NCBI RefSeq assembly: GCF_017591425.1
Contig: NW_024465885.1
Location: 39,688,501 to 39,752,500 of the forward strand
Reading direction: 5' to 3'
Origin: Ochotona curzoniae
Lineage: Eukaryota > Chordata > Mammalia > Lagomorpha > Ochotonidae
DNA: 64,000 nucleotides
Shown here in pieces: positions 51,093-53,529 of the stretch. Each line of letters starts with the position of its first letter. Position 1 is the stretch's first letter. Made by a program: the position numbers and the translations under genes. The notes below the pieces were generated by a model. It had not been told where the DNA came from and searched no databases. It saw only the letters and a list, made by a program, of their open reading frames with translations.

Positions 51093-52549
51093 CAGGTGAA
51101 GTTGCTGCCTGAAGCGCCTGCATTTCAGGAGCCCCTGCTGGAATCCTAGTGTGGCCACTTTCTATTAGTTCCTTGCTAGTGTGTCCAGGAGAGCAGCTGA
51201 AGATGCGCAAGCACTGAGTATCTGTGTCTCACACTGGAGCCCAAGACAAAGCTCCCCAGAGAGCTGCCTTCTGACTGGCCACTGCAGGCAGCTGGCGAGT
51301 GAAACAGTTGATAGGATACTAATTTTTTTCTCTCTCTAACTGCCTTTCAAATAAATAAACCTTTTTAAATTTTAGCTTATTTTTATTTAAAAGTCCGAGT
51401 AACAGGGACAAGGAAAGACAGAGAGAGAAAGATCTTCCACTCATTGCTCCATCCCCAATGGCCATGATCCACGGGTGGAAGTCGGAGCATCTTCCGGTCT
51501 CCCACGCAGGTGGAGGGTCCCAAGGCCTGTCCTACTGCATTCCCAGGCCACAAGCAGGGAGCTGGATGGGAAGTGGAGCAGCTAGGACACAATTTGGTGC
51601 CCACAGGGGATACCAGAACCACACTCAGTGGCCCAGCCCATCATTCCATGGTGCCCACAATTCAAGTAAATAAGCCTTTTAGGAAGAAGGAAAAAAAGCA
51701 AATATGACTAACAGTAACAATTCATGAATCTACGCATAGGTAAAGAATACAAGGACCAGGATTGCAACAAGCAACTGGTGAGGCGCACAGGCCACAAGGT
51801 AAATTACTATAACCTTTGACATTCTTATTATGTTAAACATCTCAAGTTACAGAGCCAAGAAAATGTAGCGATGAAAGCGCTACAATGAACTGAATCAAAC
51901 AGTGGGGAAGCTTTCCCTAATAACTGCACTGCGCTACCACAAACCCTGCATCTACAGCATCACAACATCCCAAAGCGTGTGGGGTTTACCCGAATCTACT
52001 CAAAACGAGTATGGATGAACTTGCACCATATGCCGGTCTGTGTTTCAGGCTCCAAGATTACAGTCGTGGGAAGTAAACACCTACTTTCAAATCACTTTTT
52101 AGTGCAGCTAGATGGTCAACTACAATCGTAGGTGTAATGTCACCTGCAGTGGAGTCCAATAAAACCCGAAACAGGCTTTGCAGAGAGCAAACCTAACAGA
52201 CCCCGCCATGTCAGCATGGCTGCGGTGGAGCCGAGCAGAGGGTCTGTCTGACACTGACAGTAACGACGGCAAGCCCTGGAAGCAGGCTGGCCTTGATCAG
52301 GAGGGTCACCCCAAGCTGCACCCCAAGCTCGCTCCCCCAGCCGCCCGCGGCACCCCGCGCCGCCGGCGGACATCGCAGCTCTGCACGGCGGGGGCTGTGG
52401 CTGAGGGACCGGGAAGGGACACGGAGACTCGGCATCGGCTGCACCTGCTGCCCACCGCACCCGCACACACAGCCCACCCTGCACGCGCCGACCCGCGCAG
52501 CACTCACCCTCAGGTTCCCCTTGGTTCGCTGCTTGTTCTTCCCGCCCAT
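3130..52549 (-). CDS. LTN1: LTN1, listerin E3 ubiquitin ligase (5' 25 coding exons, 3' end outside window)
   Basis: Listerin is the RING E3 ligase of the ribosome-associated quality control complex. It binds stalled 60S subunits together with NEMF and ubiquitinates the trapped nascent chain (family knowledge). The joined exons are listed separately. They sum to 1493 codons, all in frame, and begin [14 protein letters not shown], which I recognise as the listerin N-terminus. The visible part is the N-terminal domain and the long helical HEAT/ARM-type solenoid. Residues about 520–585 (exon 10) form a charged, probably disordered linker. The RWD-like region and C-terminal RING, about residues 1494–1766 in the human protein, lie left of position 1. 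All 24 visible introns have AG acceptors, and all but intron 22 have GT donors. No sign of decay. The gene faces the same way as RWDD2B, with about 8 kb between them. Confidence 0.98.
3500..3820 (+). repeat. CSINE, old
   Basis: Diverged head 'gggggcaggtgccatggtat'; body 'gctccacgttcggtccagct' and tail aataaaaatacatacatctt. Confidence 0.8.
4200..4720. repeat. Possible L2 remnant
   Basis: Pyrimidine-rich text such as 'cctttcccgggaatgttctt' and 'cattcaacaaatgggcac' resembles diverged LINE-2. The flanks 3830–4200 and 4720–5106 show nothing recognisable. Confidence 0.35.
5107..5181 (-). CDS. LTN1: LTN1 exon 24
   Basis: A of Lys1406, 24 codons ([20 protein letters not shown] then EEPA, residues 1407–1430), TT of Leu1431. 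Acceptor ctccag, donor GTAAGG. Carries an acidic GDDEEE run. Confidence 0.95.
5229..5840 (-). repeat. Old CSINE split by a younger CSINE
   Basis: 3' part 5229–5307 (tttatttttatttgaaatgt) and 5' part 5634–5840 (ctccacaaatgcccataatg to gctcagcccc) flank the insert at 5308–5633. Confidence 0.8.
5308..5633 (-). repeat. CSINE, young, nested
   Basis: Starts aagatttatttatttattgc and ends cactgcaccaggcccg, inside an older CSINE at a purine-rich site (gaaaaagagaga / gagagagat). Confidence 0.92.
5851..6178 (+). repeat. CSINE
   Basis: Head agggcctggcaccgtagcct; tail aacaaaaactaataataaat. Confidence 0.9.
6180..6784. other. LTN1 intron 23 part, nothing recognised
   Basis: AT-rich, no repeat or exon seen; borders exon 23 donor. 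Confidence 0.55.
6785..7022 (-). CDS. LTN1: LTN1 exon 23
   Basis: GA of Gly1327, 78 codons ([20 protein letters not shown] to IAVYHMLY, residues 1328–1405), AA of Lys1406. Acceptor ctccag, donor GTAAGT. Confidence 0.97.
7201..7531 (+). repeat. CSINE, very young, perfect 16-bp target duplication
   Basis: Head ggcccggcgcggtggcgcaa. Flanked by the identical direct repeat AAAAAGCAAACGACTG at 7185–7200 and 7532–7547. Confidence 0.96.
7590..7882 (-). repeat. CSINE, old
   Basis: Begins attcatttatttatttgaaa, ends ccacgaggcttgcccc. Confidence 0.8.
8091..8304 (-). CDS. LTN1: LTN1 exon 22 (GC donor)
   Basis: 71 codons plus one base, residues 1256–1326 ([20 protein letters not shown] to [11 protein letters not shown]) and G of Gly1327. 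The exon ends ACAG and the intron begins GCAAGT, the standard shape of a GC–AG intron. Phase requires this exact cut: G joins GA of exon 23. Confidence 0.96.
8631..9060 (+). repeat. GC-rich tandem repeat, period about 249 bp (L1 5' UTR-like?)
   Basis: About one and two-thirds copies. 'tgggtctcaggac' plus 'catgcctggatcccaga' occurs at 8632 and again at 8881. The intervening sequence is GC-rich, unlike the intron around it. The monomer-like layout recalls L1 5' UTRs, but I cannot confirm the family. Confidence 0.5.
9060..11830 (+). repeat. Long unclassified interspersed repeat, copy 1
   Basis: About 2.7 kb of G-rich, degenerate tandem text with recurring 'ccactgg' and 'gctggg', then a non-tandem part from about 11350 ('gagatctccccaatcaaaat', 'gcataccctacatccgggac'), ending in A-rich sequence near 11755–11800. 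The part 10230–11760 reappears inverted at 54690–56680. Lies in LTN1 intron 21. The open frames in it are chance. The family is unknown to me. Confidence 0.65.
12065..12370 (-). repeat. CSINE, old
   Basis: Contains 'gttggaaaggcagaattata', 'cgaaatggctgcaacagcc' and a diverged head near 12330–12370. Confidence 0.8.
12569..12713 (-). CDS. LTN1: LTN1 exon 21
   Basis: T of Cys1207, 48 codons, residues 1208–1255, [20 protein letters not shown] to CSMLAWLE. Acceptor atcacag, donor GTAAGG. The 52-bp minisatellite starts about 230 bp upstream of this exon (transcript sense). Confidence 0.97.
12795..12942 (-). repeat. CSINE 3' part, continues into minisatellite
   Basis: Starts aaaaaagagatttatctgct, then 'gacagacaaagagagag' and 'cactggctcaccctccgaat'. 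The body gives way to the 52-bp repeat at about 12930. Confidence 0.75.
12930..13415. repeat. 52-bp minisatellite, nine units
   Basis: Units begin with CAGCT(C/G)AG at 12943, 12995, 13047, 13099, 13152, 13204, 13297, 13349 and 13401. Spacing is 52 or 53 bp except one 93-bp step. That step holds a second copy of the SINE-derived flank (gcagggctacccaca). The unit length is not a multiple of three, so the open frames across it are not coding. Confidence 0.93.
13660..13795 (-). CDS. LTN1: LTN1 exon 20
   Basis: GA of Gly1162, 44 codons ([20 protein letters not shown] to EDIFLFS, residues 1163–1206), TG of Cys1207. Acceptor ctttag, donor GTGAGT. An L1 tail lies about 100 bp upstream of its acceptor. 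Confidence 0.96.
13800..14070 (+). repeat. Lagomorph L1 3' tail, 5'-truncated
   Basis: 'gaggaatccaccatggggga', a run of nine or ten G, 'aatcccagaacctatgaaac', 'tcacataatgcaacgtgatt' and an A/T-rich tail. The same layout occurs at 47660–47835. The 5' limit is uncertain. Confidence 0.75.
14310..14690 (+). repeat. Probable L2 remnant
   Basis: 'tctggaatggcctttctcaa' and 'ttagtcaacaaatgaactaa' sit where LINE-2 3' ends have similar text. Strongly diverged; from memory only. Confidence 0.4.
14860..15120 (-). repeat. CSINE, old, partial
   Basis: 'gacagggagagagacagact', 'gcttcccaaatgcccaaaag' and a GC-rich head portion. Confidence 0.65.
15398..15540 (-). CDS. LTN1: LTN1 exon 19
   Basis: C of Ser1114, 47 codons ([20 protein letters not shown] to KEDLCSID, residues 1115–1161), G of Gly1162. 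Acceptor aaacag, donor GTTAGT. Confidence 0.95.
15762..16005 (-). repeat. CSINE, old, degraded
   Basis: 'tttagattcacttacttaaa' at one end; 'ctgcttcctaggccatcagc' and a 'catgggatg' motif further on. Confidence 0.55.
16120..16780 (-). repeat. Ancient L1 remnant
   Basis: 'aaagctgcattgaacgtcct', 'tcagaagtgaagctggtaac', 'atacttccaccaaaaatatg' and 'catttactgaattagctttg' match, in order, the reverse of an old mammalian L1 (from memory). Confidence 0.55.
16785..17111 (+). repeat. CSINE, young
   Basis: Head gggcccggcacgatagcaaa, tail aataaataaatctttt. Confidence 0.94.
17183..17500 (+). repeat. CSINE, old
   Basis: Head gggttcagcactgtggcaca, tail diverged after 'cctttcaaatgagtac'. Confidence 0.8.
17583..17755 (+). 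repeat. CSINE fragment, degraded
   Basis: 'gcggtgtggcctaatggtca' and 'gggatgcctagggcccacca'; the second half is lost. Confidence 0.5.
17755..17935 (-). repeat. Ancient L1 remnant, second fragment
   Basis: 'ttcaagattcattaacacta', 'gcatgtgtcagaattttttt' and 'tggattttatgacattgtcc' follow the reversed L1M pattern. Confidence 0.5.
17940..18190 (+). repeat. CSINE, degraded
   Basis: 'cccgtatgggcactggtttg', 'ccaatccagctcccagctac' and 'gcatggccaaggcctcggga'. Confidence 0.65.
18462..18793 (-). repeat. CSINE
   Basis: Starts gaaagatttatttattttat, ends gctactgtaccagaccc. Confidence 0.9.
18794..19133. other. LTN1 intron 18, nothing recognised
   Basis: AT-rich text between two CSINEs. Confidence 0.5.
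19134..19458 (+). repeat. CSINE with target duplication
   Basis: Head tgggcccagcatggaagcct. Flanks 'agtttttactttc' and 'agtctttacttttc' are near-identical direct repeats. Confidence 0.92.
19586..19690 (-). CDS. LTN1: LTN1 exon 18
   Basis: G of Arg1079, 34 codons ([20 protein letters not shown] to HYKRKE, residues 1080–1113), AG of Ser1114. Acceptor ttttag, donor GTATCC. Confidence 0.95.
19700..20225. other. LTN1 intron 17 part; possible MIR trace
   Basis: Mostly unrecognised. 'cttggacaagttaagcatct' near 20130 looks like the core of a MIR element, weakly supported. Confidence 0.3.
20225..20600 (+). repeat. Two CSINE fragments, degraded
   Basis: First, 20225–20430 with 'gtgcctggattcaagtctca' and 'acacccacatggaaaactca'; second, 20505–20600 with 'gggccagtgtggcacagaga' and 'gtcccatatgggtgcaggtt'. 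Confidence 0.5.
20638..20950 (+). repeat. CSINE
   Basis: Head gagcccagtaaagtagccca; tail caataaaaataaaataagtc. Confidence 0.9.
21115..21274 (-). CDS. LTN1: LTN1 exon 17
   Basis: CC of codon 1026, then [20 protein letters not shown] to LLQLLFN (residues 1027–1078), then AG of Arg1079. Acceptor tgttag, donor GTAAGA. Confidence 0.97.
21421..21745 (+). repeat. CSINE, old
   Basis: Head ggcgcaggcactgtggcaca; tail aagtaaataaatctg. Confidence 0.8.
21746..22167. other. LTN1 intron 16 part with A/G homopolymer
   Basis: An A run followed by about 12 G at 21851–21870; otherwise nothing recognised. Confidence 0.5.
22168..22496 (-). repeat. CSINE
   Basis: Starts taacatttatttttatcaga, ends tatcgcaccgggtcctg. 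Confidence 0.9.
22497..23322. other. LTN1 intron 16 part, no gene
   Basis: A weak L2-like stretch at about 22830–22990 ('tctgttgttccctactgtgt'); the rest is unrecognised. Confidence 0.4.
23323..23509 (-). CDS. LTN1: LTN1 exon 16
   Basis: 62 codons plus one base, residues 964–1025, [20 protein letters not shown] to LENSELEKI. Acceptor tttacag, donor GTAAGT. The split codon 1026 reads A|CC (Thr), where I recall Ile in human listerin. Confidence 0.95.
23901..24045 (-). CDS. LTN1: LTN1 exon 15
   Basis: T of Ser915 plus 48 codons, residues 916–963, [20 protein letters not shown] to [10 protein letters not shown]. Acceptor tttcag, donor GTATGT. Confidence 0.97.
24046..24759. other. LTN1 intron 14, nothing recognised
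   Basis: Repeat-poor by the standard of this window; no exon or mobile element seen. Confidence 0.55.
24760..24913 (-). CDS. LTN1: LTN1 exon 14
   Basis: AT of Asp864, 50 codons ([20 protein letters not shown] to SSSLDIT, residues 865–914) and AG of Ser915. Acceptor ttttag, donor GTAAGC. I placed it by phase and by the recognised listerin stretch KDTWLSGVN. Confidence 0.95.
24914..25426. other. LTN1 intron 13 part, nothing recognised
   Basis: AT-rich, no repeat identified. Confidence 0.5.
25427..25704 (+). repeat. CSINE, old
   Basis: 'ggcataaagcccatgtaggc' near the head, a short duplicated 'gcctgggactgtgtccccgc' at 25503 and 25529, tail caaataaacgtct. Confidence 0.75.
25705..25895 (+). repeat. 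CSINE, young, 5'-truncated
   Basis: Begins abruptly at 'gacggcccaaggctttggga' directly after the older element; tail aataaaaaaataataaaaat. Confidence 0.85.
26171..26410 (-). CDS. LTN1: LTN1 exon 13
   Basis: AT of Asp784, 79 codons ([19 protein letters not shown] to SKEKTHLP, residues 785–863) and the G of Asp864. Acceptor ctctag, donor GTAATA. Confidence 0.97.
26526..26869 (+). repeat. CSINE, young
   Basis: Head gggcccggcgcaatagtgtg. Direct repeat AGAATAAGAA on both sides. 'cctcgcccctcgccttg' carries a small internal duplication. Confidence 0.94.
26982..27310 (+). repeat. CSINE, young
   Basis: Head gggcccagcaatgtggccta; tail aataaaaataaataaaaaat. Flanks 'aaattacata' and 'aaattgcata' are a near-match duplication. 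Confidence 0.94.
27550..27736 (-). CDS. LTN1: LTN1 exon 12
   Basis: 62 codons plus one base, residues 722–783 ([18 protein letters not shown] to LSQHVKN) and the G of Asp784. Acceptor ttttag, donor GTAGGG. Confidence 0.96.
27750..28225 (+). repeat. L2 remnant
   Basis: 'taacgtcctggagggcagag' followed by 'gcatgttcactgaatgatga' fits the 3' end of LINE-2. The upstream pyrimidine-rich part 27780–28060 fits its coding end. Confidence 0.55.
28226..28990. other. LTN1 intron 11 part with CAA microsatellite
   Basis: (CAA)n at about 28636–28656; no gene or other repeat recognised. Confidence 0.55.
28991..29312 (+). repeat. CSINE
   Basis: Head cagcccaacacagtagccta; tail gcaataaaaataaatag. Confidence 0.9.
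29538..29579 (-). CDS. LTN1: LTN1 exon 11 (micro-exon)
   Basis: 42 nt, residues 708–721, [14 protein letters not shown]. Acceptor tttcag, donor GTATCT. Both flanks are phase 0, so skipping it would leave the frame intact. Confidence 0.95.
29801..30138 (+). repeat. CSINE inserted after an old CSINE head
   Basis: 29801–29835 'ggagccagtactgtggcata' is an old head remnant. The younger copy starts at about 29838 'acacggcgcggtagcctagt' and lacks part of the pyrimidine stretch. Confidence 0.85.
30143..30492 (+). repeat. CSINE
   Basis: Head tctggcttagcgctgtgccc; full body and tail ataagaataagtaaatcttt. Confidence 0.9.
30545..30803 (+). repeat. CSINE, old
   Basis: 'ggtggttaagccactagctg' head; tail caaataaatgaataaatgtt. 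Confidence 0.75.
30850..31147 (+). repeat. CSINE, degraded, next to exon 10 donor
   Basis: 'gctctcggctcctggcttca' and 'gctctctgcctttcc' are clear. It ends about 28 bp from the exon 10 boundary at 31176. Confidence 0.65.
31176..31985 (-). CDS. LTN1: LTN1 exon 10 (large exon with charged linker)
   Basis: 270 whole codons, residues 438–707, the largest LTN1 exon in the window. Helical sequence (residues 438–520) is followed by a basic then acidic linker, about 520–585, with [12 protein letters not shown], the tetrapeptide KVRF (538–541) and KEN (552–554), and then helical sequence again. The translation starts [12 protein letters not shown] after acceptor ttttcag and ends DDISE before donor GTATGA. 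Confidence 0.98.
32230..32568 (+). repeat. CSINE, old
   Basis: 'ctggcatcccacaggtaatg' and 'agagccggccattgtg'; tail replaced by a CTT-rich run near 32540–32560. Confidence 0.7.
32575..32885 (-). repeat. CSINE, old, plus a short tail fragment
   Basis: 'ttttcatttgaaaggcaatt' to 'ctgcttcaggcacag'-like head at about 32835. The last 35 bp (tttcaagtaaacaaatcttt) are a plus-strand tail of another copy. Confidence 0.7.
33013..33340 (+). repeat. CSINE
   Basis: Head gagtctggcgtggcaagcct; tail aacaaaaataaatctttttt. Confidence 0.92.
33345..33798. other. LTN1 intron 9 part, nothing recognised
   Basis: AT-rich with a short (CAA)n at 33488–33500. Confidence 0.5.
33799..33934 (-). CDS. LTN1: LTN1 exon 9
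   Basis: One base finishing Gly392 plus 45 codons, residues 393–437, [20 protein letters not shown] to MLVNDQ. Acceptor tttctag, donor GTATTT. Confidence 0.97.
34008..34282 (+). repeat. CSINE, old (rabbit-like type)
   Basis: 'gctgaagccgctgcctgtga' and 'gcgggcatccaacacc' recall the older lagomorph subfamily; tail caaatacataaatctt. Confidence 0.8.
34287..34552 (+). repeat. CSINE, old
   Basis: Head aggggccagcattgtagcat; (CT)n run at 34491–34508; tail aaaataaataaatctc. Confidence 0.85.
34808..35141 (-). repeat. CSINE, young
   Basis: Starts tttttttttaagatttattt, ends atttcgttgggcccc. Confidence 0.93.
35168..35480 (+). repeat. CSINE, old
   Basis: 'gcaactgacactgtggtgca' head; tail caaacaaatacatctttt. 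Confidence 0.8.
35650..35935 (+). repeat. CSINE, degraded
   Basis: 'gcaggcatctgacctaagct' and 'gggaagtgaaccagtaaatg' are the best landmarks. Confidence 0.5.
36310..36500 (-). CDS. LTN1: LTN1 exon 8
   Basis: Residues 329–391 ([20 protein letters not shown] to [10 protein letters not shown]) plus GG of Gly392. Acceptor gcttag, donor GTAAGG. Confidence 0.97.
36574..36912 (+). repeat. CSINE, young, with target duplication
   Basis: Flanked by AAGAGACAATTCACAG, at about 36559–36574 and 36913–36928. Head gcccggcacaatagcgtgat. Confidence 0.95.
37004..37236 (+). repeat. CSINE, 5'-truncated
   Basis: Starts within the body (ccaccccacttcctatcc). Direct repeat AAAAACTAAAATTC at about 36984–36997 and 37237–37250 shows that it inserted already truncated. 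Confidence 0.88.
37328..37602 (+). repeat. CSINE, old
   Basis: Head tgggaccagcactgtggcac; tail caataaataaatgagcc. Confidence 0.82.
37625..38070 (+). mobile_element. Endogenous retrovirus LTR-like segment
   Basis: A CpG-containing block unlike its surroundings. 'cccaataaatcggaactgct' places a polyadenylation signal at 37972–37977, followed by a GTCTGTCTCTCG tract and a GC-rich U5-like part, as in class I retroviral LTRs. No gag, pol or env frame is adjacent, so it is a solo LTR or fragment. The ends are not certain. Confidence 0.55.
38228..38493 (-). repeat. CSINE, internally shortened
   Basis: 'ttaagattttttttagacag' to 'accactgcaccagctccc'. Confidence 0.82.
38643..38816 (-). CDS. LTN1: LTN1 exon 7
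   Basis: 58 whole codons, residues 271–328, [19 protein letters not shown] to LYTVTTIE. Acceptor tttcag, donor GTATGT. Helical-repeat sequence. Confidence 0.97.
38817..40420. other. LTN1 intron 6 part, largest repeat-poor stretch
   Basis: About 1.6 kb without a CSINE. It holds a CA microsatellite at 39602–39643 and otherwise unrecognised sequence; open frames here are short and unconvincing. Confidence 0.5.
39602..39643. repeat. (CA)n microsatellite
   Basis: About 20 CA units with one 'ta' interruption. Confidence 0.97.
40421..40726 (-). repeat. CSINE
   Basis: Starts taaagattgatttattttta, ends ctgccgttctgggccc; small internal deletion near 40590. Confidence 0.92.
41166..41471 (-). repeat. 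CSINE, old
   Basis: 'aagatttattttactctcat' to 'tatcatgccatagcacca'. Confidence 0.82.
41588..41900 (+). repeat. CSINE, old
   Basis: 'gaggctagcacagcgacacg' head; pyrimidine run at 41836–41880. Confidence 0.75.
41984..42245 (+). repeat. CSINE, old, shortened
   Basis: 'tttggaccagtgttgtgctg' head; tail agataaataaatgagc. Confidence 0.75.
42468..42648 (-). CDS. LTN1: LTN1 exon 6
   Basis: One base finishing Gln210 plus 60 codons, residues 211–270, [20 protein letters not shown] to [10 protein letters not shown]. Acceptor catcaag, donor GTATCT. Confidence 0.97.
42649..43395. other. LTN1 intron 5 with alternating purine–pyrimidine tract
   Basis: 42712–42782 is a run of atgtat/catg/acatat steps; the remainder has no recognised repeat. 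Confidence 0.5.
43396..43448 (-). CDS. LTN1: LTN1 exon 5
   Basis: 53 nt, residues 193–209 ([17 protein letters not shown]) plus the first two bases of Gln210 (CA|A). Acceptor gtgtag, donor GTGAGT. Too short to stand out as an open frame. Placed by phase and by fit between exons 4 and 6. Confidence 0.95.
43650..43790 (+). repeat. CSINE fragment, degraded
   Basis: 'ctgccacacaggggacacct' and 'cgctggtgcttgagaagtga' follow the CSINE body. Confidence 0.45.
43868..44161 (-). repeat. CSINE, old
   Basis: 'ttttttagatttattttatt' to 'tatcccacggtaccagcccc'. Confidence 0.82.
44360..44755 (+). repeat. Two CSINE copies, old
   Basis: 44360–44632 ('tggcactctgggagatgcca' to 'cattttatttaag') and a partial second copy 44648–44755 with tail caaataaatacatg. 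Confidence 0.65.
44789..45110 (+). repeat. CSINE
   Basis: Head ggggcctagctcggtagcat; tail aaaataaataaatcttt. Confidence 0.92.
45111..45791. other. LTN1 intron 4 part, nothing recognised
   Basis: AT-rich; no exon or clear repeat. Confidence 0.5.
45792..46022 (-). CDS. LTN1: LTN1 exon 4
   Basis: 77 whole codons, residues 116–192, from [18 protein letters not shown] to CKDEITT. Donor GTAAGT after ACT. A HEAT-like helical pair is visible around [20 protein letters not shown]. Confidence 0.97.
46023..46493. other. LTN1 intron 3, nothing recognised
   Basis: A 471-bp intron free of recognisable insertions. Confidence 0.55.
46494..46592 (-). CDS. LTN1: LTN1 exon 3
   Basis: 33 whole codons, residues 83–115, [19 protein letters not shown] to CKISL. 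Acceptor actttcag, donor GTGAGT. Part of the N-terminal domain. Confidence 0.97.
46889..47195 (+). repeat. CSINE with deletion in the head
   Basis: 'gggtccagcaaggtagccta' jumps directly to 'gccgggatcccatatgggtg', losing about 30 bp. Confidence 0.9.
47394..47597 (-). CDS. LTN1: LTN1 exon 2
   Basis: 68 whole codons, residues 15–82, from [15 protein letters not shown] to KKDVTTKLK. Acceptor tttccag, donor GTAAGT. Includes [20 protein letters not shown], a very conserved stretch of the listerin N-terminal domain. Confidence 0.97.
47660..47835 (+). repeat. Lagomorph L1 3' tail, 5'-truncated
   Basis: 'agaaatccaccatgggggga', G-rich tract 47746–47777, 'cacataatgcaatgcgatta', A tail 47823–47836. Confidence 0.78.
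47845..48178 (+). repeat. CSINE inserted after L1 tail
   Basis: Head gagggcccagtatggtagcc; flank 'aatgttactgag' before and 'actgttactgag' after is the target duplication. Confidence 0.93.
48310..48550 (-). repeat. CSINE, old, partial
   Basis: 'ctttaatatttaaaagtgac' to 'acacaaagtaggac'. Confidence 0.65.
48920..49213 (+). repeat. CSINE, old
   Basis: 'gaactgcgtgagctggaagg' near the head; tail caaatagataaatcaatctt. Confidence 0.75.
49216..49620. other. LTN1 intron 1 part, nothing recognised
   Basis: AT-rich, no repeat identified. Confidence 0.5.
49621..49945 (+). repeat. CSINE
   Basis: Head ggggcccggtgcaatggcac; tail aacaaaaataaataaatctt. Confidence 0.92.
49955..50272 (+). repeat. CSINE, old
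   Basis: 'gggggctgtgatataactga' head; weak tail after 'cctttcaaatcaaaatc'. Confidence 0.78.
50303..50560 (+). repeat. CSINE, shortened
   Basis: 'ggggccagcacaatgactca' head; tail gtaaaaataaataagtcttt. Confidence 0.85.
50718..51048 (+). repeat. CSINE
   Basis: 'agcagggcacagcatgatag' head; tail gtaaaataaatctttaaaag runs into the GA tract. Confidence 0.88.
51049..51089. repeat. (GA)n microsatellite
   Basis: About 20 GA units, grown at the junction of two SINE copies. Confidence 0.95.
51090..51368 (+). repeat. CSINE, old
   Basis: 'ggtgaagttgctgcctgaag' head; tail caaataaataaacctttt. Confidence 0.75.
51370..51680 (-). repeat. CSINE, old
   Basis: 'ttagcttatttttatttaaa' to a diverged head; ends with a short opposite-strand tail (caagtaaataagcctttt). 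Confidence 0.75.
51681..52299. other. LTN1 intron 1 near the promoter
   Basis: No repeat; becomes GC-rich after about 52140, the 3' shore of the CpG-rich promoter. Confidence 0.5.
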
Positions 52550-52760
52550 CGTGCCGGCTGCAGCCGCACTCCCAGCCCCCAGCTCCCGGGTGGACTCAGC
52601 CGGATCACAACTTCCGGTCCCCGGCGCCGGAAGAGGGCTCATTTTAACAACTTCCGTCGCCTGCCCTCCCTGCCCCGAGCCGACCCGCTTCCCGTCCCAC
52701 CTCCCGCTAAGCCTGTGACGTGGCGTCACTGGATACGCCACAATGGAAGCCACGCCCCCG
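52300..52760 (-). promoter_or_regulatory. LTN1: LTN1 CpG-rich promoter with ETS-like and CRE-like motifs
   Basis: GC- and CpG-rich block around exon 1, in contrast to the AT-rich surroundings. On the minus strand, upstream of the ATG, are ACCGGAAGTT (52609–52618) and CGGAAGTT (52649–52656). CCGGAAG is on the plus strand at 52627–52633. A TGACGTGG / GCGTCAC pair lies at 52716–52729. No TATA box seen. This looks like a housekeeping promoter of the GABP/ETS type. The transcription start cannot be fixed from sequence. Confidence 0.7.
52508..52549 (-). CDS. LTN1: LTN1 exon 1 (coding part)
   Basis: Codes residues 1–14, [14 protein letters not shown], ending in a complete AGG codon before donor GTGAGTG. 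The ATG has A at -3 and G at +4, a strong context. The frame stays open upstream to 52858, and another in-frame ATG lies at 52642 (see findings). I chose 52549 because it matches the familiar listerin start. Confidence 0.96.
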
Positions 52761-52859
52761 CAGTCCGGTGCACCTGCAGCGACATATCCTGCTGGCTCCA
52801 GCAACAGGCATGACCGTTGCTGGCTGTGAGTTTGGGTCACGTTTTGTAAACAATCCAAA

Positions 52860-53528
52860 TCTCTTCTGTATGCTCCCTACTCATTCGTGAAACGGTATAG
52901 CATTTGAACATTTTTTTTAGTCCTTAAATCCACACTCAATAAATTGGAATTTGTCTTATCCTTAAATTTGGTTCTCTAGCATTGTCCATCTGCTGAAGTG
53001 CACCACGATAAATCCAGGTGCACAAGCCACTCTCCTCAGAGTAATCTTTCTCCCCTTCATCCCTCTGTCCACTAAATCCCCGGATTCTCCTGCATGTCTG
53101 ACAAAGGCATCCCTCGTCCCCCGTATTCATCACCTCTAACCAAGCCCAGACGCTCACCTTGGCAATAGCCAACTGTTTTTGCACACATGCATTCTCACTT
53201 CAGTCCAGGGTTCGTGCTGAACCCAGAAGAATCCGATGAAACTGTCCTGCAAGATCATGCATTGCAGCATCTAATCTTGGGCCCTTCTGCCTGTCATGTG
53301 ACAAGGATGAGCCTCAATAGCCTAGTTGAATCTCTCAGTAGTGTCACAGGCTTTCCAGCTCCAGGGCCTTCATTTGGTTCTTTTGGGGGAAAGCTTTTTA
53401 CCACTTGATTTTCCACCCAGTCGTCTAGTCTTGCTGAGTTCAGCTTGTCTGGGTTCTGTTACACTCATGAATTTCTGTTCTAATCAAAACTGGGGGTGGG
53501 GGTGTGCAGGAGGAGAGTCATTTCCTCT
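52860..53528. other. Intergenic, upstream of LTN1, nothing recognised
   Basis: No repeat or exon found. Confidence 0.5.
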
Positions 53529-53529
53529 A

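Noticed and set aside
52178..52813. 211-residue plus-strand frame across the LTN1 promoter
   Set aside because: GC-rich shadow antisense to exon 1; no recognisable domain, and stops are rare there because of composition.
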